A stretch of DNA of 64,000 nt from the NCBI RefSeq assembly GCF_000143415.4, contig NW_003314267.1:969611-1033610 (forward strand), read 5' to 3'. Below the pieces are notes generated by a model. The model had not been told where the DNA came from. It saw only the letters and a list, made by a program, of their open reading frames with translations, and ran no database searches. Source of the stretch: Selaginella moellendorffii. Taxonomy: Eukaryota > Streptophyta > Lycopodiopsida > Selaginellales > Selaginellaceae. This document shows, in pieces, positions 1-10,414 of the stretch (within the stretch, counting starts at the first letter, position 1; each line of letters starts with the position of its first letter). Made by a program: the position numbers and the translations under genes.

Positions 1-244
1 CGAATCCAAACAAGAAGGACGCGGCGGCCTCGAACAAAACCGCGTAGGGGAAGCACGTCGCGATGGCGAGGGTATGAGCCAGCACAAACACTGGCATTGC
101 CCATCTTCCAAGGCGCTGGGAGACGCCCTGGAGAGCTTCAAGCATAGCCTGCCGATCGCCATTGTAGGCGTACAAGATCGAGGCATAGATCCCAGCTGTT
201 GCGGTGGCGAGCGCGAGGAGAGTAAGCTTGGCCCCCTGCGCCAT
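1..244 (-). CDS. TVP38/TMEM64-like membrane protein, N-terminal part (runs off window)
   Basis: The minus strand is open from an ATG at 242-244 to the window edge and gives 81 residues without a stop. It starts MAQGAKLTLLALATATAG, a strongly hydrophobic first segment. A polar loop with YNGDRQAMLEALQ follows, and then a second hydrophobic stretch ends in CFPYAVLFEAAASFLFGF. That 'proline-tyrosine ... FEAAAS.LFG' stretch is typical of the plant TVP38/TMEM64 (SNARE-associated Golgi, DedA-related) membrane proteins, as I know the family. The rest of the conserved domain must lie to the left of the window. The family is thought to act in endomembranes, possibly in lipid scrambling or trafficking; nothing here shows a substrate. 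The start is 261 bp from the start of the divergent gene at 506, so the two probably share a promoter region. Family call moderately sure; exact subfamily unknown. Confidence 0.6.
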   Translation of the reverse strand, partial: MAQGAKLTLLALATATAGIYASILYAYNGDRQAMLEALQGVSQRLGRWAMPVFVLAHTLAIATCFPYAVLFEAAASFLFGF

Positions 245-505
245 CAAGAACCCTAGAATCCGCTCGCGAGCGGCGCAATGCGAGGCCGATACCGCTACCT
301 GGGGTCGATTTCCGCCGAGAAATCGCTCGATCGGATCGTTAGAAGCTCGATCGCCAAGAAAGAGAGGATCGCCGCCACGCCGGCGTGACCGAGAAGAACA
401 CGCAAATAAACAAGCGCGCTGCGAATATCCAATATGATGCTTTCTAAAGCATATTCTTCTAGATAAAAACTTAAGCAAAGATCGCTACCGTTGATTTAGG
501 GCACC

Positions 506-1190
506 ATGGATAGCTTGCATTTCGCGCTGGGAGCTCCTCTATGGCGGAGCCCAGGGTTTCATCGATTCAACCGGCGGCAATGGCCGGCGCTATCGAGAGA
601 TCATCTGGCACCACCTCGCTCGGTCGTGGCGAGAATCGACGCGGCTCAGAGCGCGGATGAGCTCCAGGAGCAGCTGGCCGCGCTCGTGGACGAAGCAAGA
701 TCGGCGAGAATGCGAGGTAATCTCTGTGTTTACTCGGAACGGGGAAGAAATTTCTTCCTGTGAATCCAGCGGACAAGGCGCGGGCAAGATTTATGCGGCT
801 AACGGAGAGTGTTGAGCAGATGAATCTCCGCGCCGCGGCGGAGATTAAGGCCGGGAATGAGGACTCGGCCAGGCAGCTGATCAAGGAGAAGAGGAATGTA
901 ATGGCTGCGCTAGAGCTGTCCAAGAAGCGAGCCGCGTTATTGGAAGAATTCGCGACAAAGCTCAACCAGGTATTCTTCTTATCATCTTTACAAGCATAGA
1001 ACATCTCTTCCTTCTATTCTTACAGGTTATTTCTTTGAAAGAAACTCGTTTGATGGCGTCCCTATCGTTGGGAGAGCTCAGCGATACGACGACCACTTCC
1101 AGTGTGCGAATTGTTCCTCCAAAAGATAGAGTGCTGATCGTCCCTCCAAAAGAGAAAGAAACTGGCAGAGACGATCAATGTAGCAGCTAG
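506..1190 (+). CDS. Small coiled-coil protein of unknown function (191 aa, three exons)
   Basis: Exons 506-716, 770-969 and 1026-1190 join through GT-AG introns of 53 and 56 nt and give one open frame of 191 residues. The middle exon (VEQMNLRAAAEIKAGNEDS, then ARQLIKEKRNVMAALELSKK) is rich in charged and leucine/alanine residues and should form a long amphipathic helix or coiled coil. The N-terminal part is basic and proline/serine-rich (RRQWPALSRDHLAPPRS), which could be an organelle presequence, though this is only a composition argument. I do not recognise a named family. The C-terminal tail repeats a short VPPK element twice. The stop codon TAG at 1188-1190 overlaps the stop codon of the lipase gene on the other strand. 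The gene is real in my view because three exons keep frame, but its function is open. Confidence 0.75.
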
Positions 1191-3157
1191 TTTGGCATCA
1201 CCTCCGCGTCCAGGACCTCGGGGCCCAGCCTGATGGCATTGATATAATTCACGGGGCTGTGAGCGGCGATTCCCGGGAACAAGAGACCAACCAGCCGAAA
1301 CATCGTCGACGCCAACGTCTCTTTGTAAGCTTCACCGAACTTGTAGCGCAAGAGAAGGCTCTGGAGGAGCTCCCAGGTTGCGACGGCATGGTCGGGAAGC
1401 AGCTGGTTAGTCGACAAGCTTTTCGCTGTAGGCTCCTCTTGGACGGTCTATAACAGCACAAGTCAGTGAAGAAACACGCAGAGGCGATCTTACCTCGCCC
1501 CCGTAGCTGCTGCCGTAGAAGAAACAGGGTCCCAGGTGCTTGAACTGGAACGCTAGATCCTCGTACGGAAGGCGAGGGACAATATCGTTGGAGTAGACAA
1601 CTCTGAAGAATCGGTTCTCCGGATGGTTGAGGTTGACGGTCACGTCAGCAGCGAATTCGGTATCGCCAGCTTTGGGCTGTCCAAAGGTGTAAACTCCGGC
1701 CAGCCTGCTCGTTACTTGGTTCTCGTTGGCGTGAAAGAGGAAGGAAGTGAAGACGGTAGCAAGCGCGCCCCCGAGACTGTGGCCGGTGATATAAACTTTG
1801 GCCTCCTTGTGAACTGCTAGAAGCTCCTTCAGCTTGAGACAGGCAGCGTCGTAAGCGAGAAGGCGGCTGTTCTCCGCGGTGCCAGCTTCGGGAAGGCCGG
1901 ATAAAAATGGTCTCTGCCGCTGCTTCCCCGGCTCTTCGCCGGAAGTTTTCTTCTCGTCGTCCTTGTCCGAAATGGTATTGTCCGACTTCTCGTCATTTTC
2001 AAGCTCGTGATCTTCTAACGCTTCCTCGGTGCTGTAGAATTCCGAACCATCCCCACCAGTATCAAAAGTTCTTGCTTCTTCCTCGTGATCGGGTAAACTC
2101 TGGTGCTCCGCTGCTTCATCGTCTGACGTGGTCTTTTCTTTCGAAAGCTTGTCAACGATGTTTCGCCTGAGCCTGGTGAAAGTGGCCATGTCCTGTCGAT
2201 CCACCAAGCTGAGAGCCTCAAGGCAGCCAACGTGAACTCGTCCTATTCCAGGGAACTCGTACCACGAGAAATCGAAGCACGAGCTCCAGTCGTAAGCGTT
2301 GAAAGGCACCAGTCCTTGGAAAGCTACGATGATCGCCTGGGCATTCTCGGCTCTGTCCATCGCGATCATGAGCCGGGTGGGCTTGCTTGGCTGATACTCT
2401 GGCCGGAACAAAAGCACGGAAGAACTTACGTTAAGCTGCGCAAGAACAAGAGCTACTTACTGTTGATACACTCGAAGACATCCACGGCGTGCATCTATAG
2501 ATCAAACAGGAATAAAGTTTTACGAGCTCGCAAAATTTCCTGAGTTCTCACCTTCCAATCCTCGGTGACAACTTTGGCTATAACTTGAGAGTTCTCGTAC
2601 GCAAGCTTGGAAGCCATCATACAAACGTCGGCGATGAGCTTGGATGCTGGGCTCTCGCTCGCAAAGAAGCTGCTGTGATTCCTGAATTCGTCGCAGCTCT
2701 GGTGGAGTAAGAGGTCTGTGCGTGGATCGAGCAGTCCTACAAAGCTCCAGTATTCATCGGACTCTTCCACTGGAGTTGCTAGGCCTGGAGAAACAACGAT
2801 TTTAGAGAAGAGAATCTGATGCGAGGAGAATTTACCAGTTCCAGTGACGAGCTTCATTCCCATCTTGAACAATCCCCCATTCACATGAAAGATATTGAGC
2901 CAGAGCTCCACGAATTTGCCCGCCATGGCCAGGCCCCTGGCGATGGCGAGCAGCAGCACCATCATCCACATCGCGAATTTCGCCTGCCAGCTGCTGTCCA
3001 CGGCCTCCCGAAGCGATGGCGTGCAGCGCATCGACGGGGCCGGGGCGTCCGGGAAGAGGGAGAGGAAGACATTGAGCAGGCCGCAGCCGCGCGGATCGAA
3101 AATGGCGTAATTCTCGCCCGCCGCCGCCGCCGCCTTGCGAGAATCCGTGACATCCAT
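1187..3157 (-). CDS. Lipase, class 3 (alpha/beta hydrolase), 584 aa
   Basis: Minus-strand exons 2836-3157, 2552-2784, 2461-2494, 1494-2398 and 1187-1447 join through introns of 51, 57, 62 and 46 nt into 584 residues. The nucleophile elbow GHSLGGALATVF (GxSxG) is plain in exon 4. It is preceded by AIIVAFQGLVPFNAYDWSS, the oxyanion-side strand of plant class-3 lipases. NDIVPRLPYED supplies the probable catalytic Asp and the H in GIAAHSPVNYINA the probable His. N-terminal residues about 53-75 (FAMWMMVLLLAIARGL) form a likely membrane segment, so the enzyme may be anchored to ER or another membrane. Odd feature: about 80 residues between the lid region and the nucleophile are extremely acidic (runs such as DHELENDEKSDN), probably a disordered insertion. 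Expected reaction: hydrolysis of acylglycerols or phospholipid acyl esters; the true substrate cannot be read from sequence. Tail-to-tail overlap with the 506-1190 gene. Confidence 0.9.
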
Positions 3158-3387
3158 ACCTCTCCAGGCGCCGATCGGTGGGAGCGATGGATCATTCTCG
3201 CTGCCCTTGACGACGGCATCCCAGCTTTGGGCGCCAAGAAAGAATCTCTCACGCTTCTAGGGCAAAATCGCCTCCAACGTGGCAAGACACGTGGGCTAGT
3301 CATGCTAGGGTTCTTAAACGACGGGGTTCGATTCCCGCCCTTTTTTTTATCACAAGTCTCTTTCGCAATAGCGCTTCCATTTACGAG

Positions 3388-4828
3388 ATGCTTCGACAAG
3401 GGATTTATTTTGGATCCCTCTTAGCTCCAAATCATCCTAGGCGCTGTTCTTCCCTGCCGCCGCTGCTTTGGCGCCAGAGAAGCTCGAGCATTGTGGCCAT
3501 GGTAGCAACAACAGGTATGAGATTTTGCAAGGTTTCGATCGATGTGATGTGAAATTCTTTAGATTCTTCCAAGATCGTTCCCGTTCTTTCGATCTCCGAG
3601 GTTTGTGTGCCTTTTCGTGCTGGATCAATCTACATTTGGCTATTTCAGGTCACCGAGAGGCTCAAATCTCACTCGCACGATGCCCAGAAGACCTATCGAG
3701 CTATGTACTCGAGCCTCATCGATGGAATTACGACCGATCCCGCCGCCATGGTGATCCCGATGGACGATCATATGGTCCATCGCGGGCATGGCGTCTTTGA
3801 CACCGCAACCATCGCTGATGGGTAAGAACTTCCTTCTTTGGCTTTGTTTTTCTTCCTTGTGTCTAGCAAATTGGCGCTCTCTTGCCCATTGTTCATTGTC
3901 TCTTTTCTTTTGTCCTGAGATCTAGCTTGTCAACTCTTGCTTGTCTTCGTTGGAACTTTCTTACTCGTAGAACTTGTTTTTTCTCCAACAGCTACTTGTA
4001 TGAGCTTGACGCGCATTTGGACCGGTTCCACAAGTCCGCCGCTGCGGCGAAAATTCAACCACCGTTCGACCGTGCTACCATGCGAGAAATTCTTATCCAG
4101 ACGGTGGCAAGCTCTGGCTGTAAGCTGGGATCACTTCGCTACTGGCTCTCAGCTGGACCTGGCGGATTCGGACTATCATCCTCCGAGTGCACCATGTCGA
4201 CGCTCTATGCCGTGGTCCTGTCCTTGCCCGCTATCCCCGATCCCGACATGGGTGTCACAGTGATAACAGCGTCCACGCCAATGAAGCACCCCCAGTTTGC
4301 AACCATGAAAAACGTCAACTATCTCCCGAATGCACTGTCGAAGCTGGAAGCCGAGAGCCAGGGGGCGTTTGCAGCGATTTGGCTCGACGACGAGGGGTTT
4401 GTCGCAGAAGGTCCCAACGTGAACGTCGCGTTTATCTCCAAGTCGCGAGAGCTGCTCGTTCCGGAGTTTGACAAGATACTGTCGGGATGCACGGCAAGGA
4501 GAACGGTAGCTCTTGCGCCGAAGCTCGTGGAGAGCGGAGTTCTTTCGGCCGTGAAAGTAACGAAGATCTCGCCGGAGCAAGCCAAAGACTGTCCCGAGAT
4601 GATGCTCATCGGCAGTTCGCTGCCTATTACTCCTGTTGTCAAATGGGATGGGCAAGTCATTGGAAACGGTATGTGGAGTGTAAGAGTCGTCTTTCGTGTT
4701 CTTACTTACCAGTGCTTTCAGGTGAGGCTGGTCCCGCGACAATTGCTCTACGAAATCTTGTAGTCGATGACATTCTTAATGGACCGTCAGCCGTAAGAAT
4801 CCCCGTACCATACACTGGTGAAGCTTAA
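3388..4828 (+). CDS. D-amino-acid transaminase-like PLP enzyme (class IV), probably plastidic
   Basis: Exons 3388-3531, 3649-3821, 3992-4668 and 4722-4828 join with frame continuity. The core matches plant fold-type IV aminotransferases: MYSSLIDGITTDPAAMVIP, then DDHMVHRGHGVFDT, the PLP lysine in TMKNVNYLPNAL (Lys codon 4308-4310), EGPNVNVAF, and LSGCTARR near the end. Family members transfer amino groups between D-amino acids and 2-oxo acids with pyridoxal phosphate; the Arabidopsis relative is plastidic. The start is uncertain. ATG 3388 adds a serine/arginine-rich leader (LLWRQRSSSIVAM) resembling a transit peptide and gives 366 aa, while ATG 3499 gives 329 aa. The first intron uses GTTTCG at 3532; a better-looking donor at 3515 (GTATGA) would break the frame. 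Divergent from the lipase (starts 230 bp apart). Confidence 0.85.
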
Positions 4829-5073
4829 AAAGGTGAGAGCTATGATTGCTACCAGACGGAACTGATTTATTCATAAGTTTGTACAATAATGTAACTTTTA
4901 AGTGTGCTTAGCTTGGCTTTGAGATAGGGTGTGGTTTGCAACACCAAACTGCTTGATGGTTCTCGCAGGTTCGTCCCGTTATGGAGTGGTATGCTGTCAA
5001 GAAAAGCTCGTATCATCAGGTACTCCTTTTTTTTCTAGTCGCAAACTGACACTTGTGGCGTTCTGAAGATTCA

Positions 5074-5959
5074 ATGGAAACTCGGGCAGAAAAGAAGAAT
5101 CTCGAGTTTTCATTGCAGCAGCGACCATTGCAAGTAGTTCTAGTTTCTCCCCAGGTACTGGGCTCTCCCTTTTTAATTTCTATCAGCACTTTAACATCTT
5201 GTAGATTCCTGGAAACACTGGAACTACTGCTCGAACTTGTGCAGCTGTACTAGCGGGGCTACATCTTGTAAAGGTACACGCAAATTTTTCTCACAATGCA
5301 ATCTTAGTGCTAGTCTTGCTTTTTTAATCTGCACAGCCCCTTGGATTTTCTATAGAGGATTCCAAACTGAAGCGAGCTGGGCTTGATTATTGGAAGTAAG
5401 AAATTCCTTTCTTTCTCTGTCTTTCATTTCCCATGGTGGCAATTTTCAACAGGTATATAGTTGTCAAAGTTCACGAATCCTGGCCACATTTTCTGGACTA
5501 TTTTAGACAACAGGTCTGTTTGTTTTCAGAAATCTCTACGAGTTTCATGTTTGCGTTATACAGGAAGGCGAGAAGCGTTTGATCGCTTACACAAAGACTG
5601 GGAAATGCTCCTACTTGGTAAGCACTATATAAGCTTTCCATTCGATCCAAAACTCCTTTGATTGGCAGGACATGAGCTACAAACCGGGGGACTGGCTTGT
5701 GTTTGGATCCGAGACCGACGGATTAGCTCCCGAGATCCACGAAGAGTGCTCCACTGGAGTCCACGCCGGTGGCACTGTCCGCATCCCAATGAACGATGCA
5801 TTCGTCCGGTGCCTCAACTTGAGCGTATCAGTCGGGATTGGAGTCTACGAAGCATTAAGGCAGCTCGATCGAGGTAGAGCACTAGGCGATATAGAAAGTG
5901 AGAGAGAGCTGCCAAGAATGCTGGAAGACGCCCACGCTAGCGTGGATGGCTTTCCTTGA
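5074..5959 (+). CDS. TrmL/SpoU-type RNA 2'-O-ribose methyltransferase (SPOUT), 204 aa
   Basis: Six exons (5074-5154, 5205-5273, 5337-5395, 5453-5513, 5564-5617, 5669-5959), separated by introns of 50-63 nt, give 204 residues. The TrmL subfamily signature is nearly complete: VVLVSPQIPGNTGTTARTCA at the start of the SPOUT fold, LHLVKPLGF, LKRAGLDYW, then LVFGSETDGLAPEI and VRIPMNDAFVRCLNLSVSVG, the AdoMet-binding trefoil knot. Bacterial TrmL methylates the 2'-OH of nucleotide 34 in certain tRNA-Leu isoacceptors, so a tRNA wobble-position role is likely, perhaps in an organelle. No clear targeting peptide is visible with the start chosen. I chose ATG 5074 because the frame is open there and no upstream exon fits in phase; an additional 5' exon around 4984-5021 is possible but does not splice in frame. 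245 bp downstream of the transaminase on the same strand. Confidence 0.85.
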
Positions 5960-7340
5960 GAAACCCAAGAAATCGAACAGTCAAAGTCAACGAAGAATAT
6001 TCATAGTCCATCTAGTCAACCTATTCTTTGTTCTGACAATCTCTTCATTCAATATTTATTAGTTTTAGGACTGCTCGATGCTACCCATGGCTGTATGCAT
6101 ATGATTCACGCAGCGTAGCTTGCCAAAAGCATCACGTGGAACCATCACGTGAATCCGAGTTAAGGATTGTGCCAAATCCTTGAGCGTGGAACCAAAGCGG
6201 TAAAAACTTACAAAGTAATTTCGAGTCAGCCAGATCCTTGTTGAGGTAGTAGACAAGAACTGTGAAAAGGGGACAAAAGGAAGAAAGAGCTTAAATATAT
6301 CTAAGACTTGAGAGATTTCAACCTTCTGACCAGATAGCCAAGCCTCCACCCGCTCATGGCAAAAGCTTATAAAATCAAAACTTTTCTCCTCTGTTACATG
6401 TATCAATCACTCTATTCAATCTCACTGGCCACAAGATAAGGGAAAAGCTAGCATTAATTAAAATGATGCCGCCAAAATCGAATATATGTAGCTCGGTCAA
6501 TGTTTTCTTGGGGGGCCTCTGGCCGTTGAGCTCAGGACTATATGTATGTATGTATGATCATGACATAGAGTTCCTGGGGACTAGCCACCTTCAAGATCAC
6601 AAGTTTTATCGGTGTCAAACACGGCACATTGCGACCATGATCGATTGGGTGAAGAACATTCAGTCCACCTCCTCTCTAGTGATGACTCGGATCGTTTCAA
6701 AGCCCCATTGCCAATATTGCTATAGGAGATTTCTTGTCTAAACTAGAATACCTTTGTGCTGACTCCTACAAAGGCCATCATCATAAATAACATCCCTCGC
6801 TTGGACAAAAACCATCTCCCTTTTGAAGATGATGCTAGTTTGATGCCAAATAGCTCTCAAACAATTGAGCTTTGAGTGTTGCAATGATGTCAGAATACCA
6901 TGGCTATTCATGGCTAACATAGTTGAGCACCTAGTCTCAACGAAGGAGGTTCACGGGGGTGCATTGTTAATATTGCTTGGTCAAGAACTTTTTCCAGCTG
7001 CCTACCTCTATCCACTTTCAATCTTGACGAGCTTTCTTGCTCTCTTCTAGCTTAGGAGAACCTTTGTGGCCCGCAGGCATCAGGCTACATATATAATTGA
7101 GAGCATGGCAGCCACTTTAAACGAGAGTGAGGAATATGTCCAGTTCCGTTCTTCCACTGACCATTAAACATTTGTTGTGTTGTCCATATTGTCAATGTCA
7201 TGGATAGCCAATTGCTACAATATTCATTGTAGCCATTAACATCAACACACTTTGGAGATTAAAAAAAACTTATTTCACGTATATAAGTATTCAAAGGTCT
7301 CATTGGTGTGCATCCCTTCTTCTTCTATTGTTCTGGTACC
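5960..7340. other. Intergenic stretch without a supported gene
   Basis: About 1.4 kb of AT-rich sequence. Open frames are short (at most about 110 codons), have no family resemblance and no splice-consistent continuation. I see no clear repeat or RNA gene here. Confidence 0.6.
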
Positions 7341-8020
7341 ATGGCACAATCTAAAGGCACTAGTGAGTGATAGCTTTTGAACTTGCTGAATAAGCTCATA
7401 ATTTCGTTTGTGCATCTAGATGTGGCTCTGTTGTGCTAAAAGGTCCATTTCATTCATGCATAAATTGTTTATACATGGTCTCTCAACGCCCCAGGAAACA
7501 TGAGCTCGTTTGGATTGTTTTTATTCATACTTAGATATGTTTCTGTATTGCAGGAGGGTCTATTACAGAAGGGACTCAAAAGGATAAGAAAGACATCCAG
7601 AGTGTGCTGGACAAATGGCACGATGATCTTCTTGATGATACCAACCGTAAACAGGTAATCTATTAGACTTTTCTATGATCACAATCGATGTCATTGTTAT
7701 TCTACCAGAGAACTCTACTTGGTCCATTCAACACGAGAGATAGAAATAGCTCCTTCAACAAGGATGGATGGAGGCTTGACAGTCAAAGTAATGGTCCTTT
7801 TGTGAAGTTCCCTAAAGAAGATCCCAACACTAAGTACCAGAACTTTGCCATCCAGTGGCAAAAGTCAGTCTATTCATGTGTGGTTGCTCCGCTCGGCCAA
7901 AGCCCCCGACCTGCGCACGATCTTATCATAGAAGCATTCAATAAGAGCATGGCGGAGTTAAAAGTTGCTGTTATCAAGAGGAAGTCTGGAAACACTTGGG
8001 AGATAGTGATGGAAAAGTAA
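7341..8020 (+). CDS. Unrecognised 144-aa protein (three exons)
   Basis: Exons 7341-7362, 7554-7654 and 7709-8020 keep one frame through introns of 191 and 54 nt with good borders (GTGAGT...GCAG, GTAATC...CCAG). The product is hydrophilic: MAQSKGTRGSITEGTQKD, an acidic helix (LDKWHDDLLDDTN), then a basic/aromatic C-terminal domain (FNTRDRNSSFNKDGW, NFAIQWQKSVYSC, LIIEAFNKSMAELKV, KRKSGNTWEIVMEK). No signal peptide or membrane segment is visible. I do not recognise the family. It could be a lineage-specific gene or a piece captured by a mobile element. The splice-consistent frame supports it being real; the tiny 22-nt first exon is the weakest part. Confidence 0.5.
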
Positions 8021-10414
8021 TCTCCTGTTCATTACGTTTGTACTTAAAAGCATTATATTATATGTTTCATTTACAGCTCTCTGTTTTGCAAACTTTTCGA
8101 CCCCATAGCCACCAAGAATCTCCCGCGCTCTTGGCTGCGACAAGGAGACTCCAACCATGATGGGCTTGATGGGAGACGGAGGATGACAAGCTTGCTCCAA
8201 TGCTGGGCTTTTCAATCGAACCACAGCATGATCGATTTACAATAGCAATGGTGAAGAGAATGCCATATCGAGCCACTCCAATCACGTGGAACACGCTGCT
8301 GGCGACCTTATAACTCCTGGCAATGTCATGAAGGGACTCCCCGAGACTCTCTACTATCCAACACTCCCACTTATGATCAAGTGCTTGATCCACACCTGGA
8401 TCTAAGGTTGAATAGCAAGGATGAGATGATAGAACATGGAGTTCATATAAAAAAACTCATCAATCAAGTTGTGTTCTTGGTCTTGTTCTTGTTTGCACAC
8501 ACTCTCGCTCACTATTATAGTTTCAATCTTGAGTTAATATGTGGTCTTAGCTTTGAACTGCCACACGTCCTCTATTAAGTGGCACTTGAATCTCCATACA
8601 CATTCTTCCCAATTGCTGAAAATTTTTGCGAAGAGTTGTTTGTGAGTCTTGACAATTCTTCATTTTGCATACTGCCTTGATCTAGCACCTCAAACATCTA
8701 ACACATCCAATGCCTCAAGCATCTCACATATTGCAAGAGGGATTGCAATCAAGAAGCTCACTCATGAACAAGTCATCTCAGATCTAGAGCTTGAGGGAGA
8801 GAGCTCTCTCCTCGGAGAGAGCTCCTCACACCTTGGATAATCTGTTGACAGTAAGTTTGCTCCAACAAAGCTGTGAGATATTGAGTATATGACAAAATAC
8901 TTGCCTTCTTTCCCAAAGGTTGTTGGCTGGACTGAGTTCTACTTTGGCCACTGGGGGATCAATGATAACAACGTCATCATCGTCAATGAAAGTTTCCTCG
9001 ATTGCATTGGTGTCATCCTTCTTGTTCCCTGTAAAAATAATTCTCACAAGAACTCTACCATCATCAGGATGGTAGAAGAAACCTTGCTGCAAGACGTAGC
9101 TGTATCTATGAATCAAATTTGAGGAGTGAAGATTATAGTCTCACCTATTGCATGTGTGTTGCATTCTACTCTGGCTCGTTCACTTCTCTACATAGCCCTT
9201 CTATGACCGACATTTGCAAGTTCAACTAGCTCTGCAGCTTTTCTCCACTTTCTGCTGTAGACCTGCACAAGCGAAAAGGAAGGCTACCCAAGACTGCATC
9301 CATGGTGCTATTGCTGTAGAGAGACCTCAACCCTTGCACGGAGGTTGAGGTGTTGGGTAAGGCATCTAGGGTGACTAACTTTCACCCTTTCATCCCCTAA
9401 AAAGATCCACCAAATATAGCTCCACACATCAGAGCAAGGCACTTGTCACCTCCCTCCTTGGGACCGAACCACCATCAAAATCTAAGAAAGTGGAGGAAAT
9501 ATCTCTATAGAAACTAAAGATGTGAATTTACATGCTCTTTGATGAACACCACTACCTGGCGCTAAATCCTCTCTAGAAAGGTGATCCTAAAAGATCTTCT
9601 ATTTGAGATTGCTAGAAGAGGGGGAGGAAAAGAGGACTGGGAAGCTTCTGCTTAGGAGTTGTTGCATGATCCTAGTTTAGAATAACAATCTCCCATAGCG
9701 ATGGTGATGGTCAATTTGACACGAGAGAGGAGGTGGATGGAATGTTCTTCACGGGGTCGCAATGTGGTGCTCGTGCTCCAGAGGATTTTGATAGCGTAGT
9801 CACACTGTGGTTGCTAATGCTCAAGAAGATTTCAATAGCATAACCACAGTGTGGTGCTCATTCTTGGGTTCAATAGCGGCATCTAAGTCCTCTCTTCCTC
9901 CCCCTCTCTGTTCCAACACCAGCGCCAGCAGAGCTCCCGGGATTAAAGGTATCTGACAGTGGATTCTTGACAAGTTGTCTTGGAATGTGCAGAATAACTA
10001 TCACTAGAGTGGAGGTGGATGGAATGTTCTTCACCAAGTTTCAATGCGATTGGGTGCCGATATAACTTGCAAGGGAGTAATGTTCATTGTGATATGCAAC
10101 AAAGATCAGATCAACTCACATCTCTAGTTCCAGAGACCTTTACTCCACTTTCTCACTCTTGACAATGATCTTTTCAAGGTAGAGGTAGACAACTACCCTG
10201 TTCTAACAGGTCCTCAGCTGTGGTGTAGATGGAGCTGGATGGCGCCCATGAGCATCTCCATTGTTTTGATGTGATTGTGGATCTTACTTGCTTCCTAAGT
10301 AAAAGAAGGTGGCGTCCTCCACAAATCTCTTAAACACACAAATCTCTTGAAAAAAGAAGCATGTTATCTGTATCGTCGTGATGATTCATGCCAAGCACAT
10401 CGAGTGAGTGATCA
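8021..10414. other. Intergenic stretch with degenerate short repeats, no supported gene
   Basis: About 2.4 kb with no convincing multi-exon model. An acidic open frame on the minus strand (8826-9116, containing EETFIDDDDVVIIDPP) could be a relic exon, but nothing flanks it in frame. A phrase reading 'gaggtggatggaatgttcttcac' in two parts recurs at about 9731 and 10013, and two related phrases with 'ttcaatagc' lie at 9785-9880, so the segment contains old degenerate duplications. Confidence 0.5.

Noticed and set aside
4176-4742. 188-codon frame antisense to the transaminase
   Set aside because: It overlaps exon 3 of a clear PLP enzyme and shows no family motif.
8826-9116. Acidic 96-codon frame on the minus strand
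   Set aside because: No start context, splice partner or family resemblance; listed only as part of the intergenic region.
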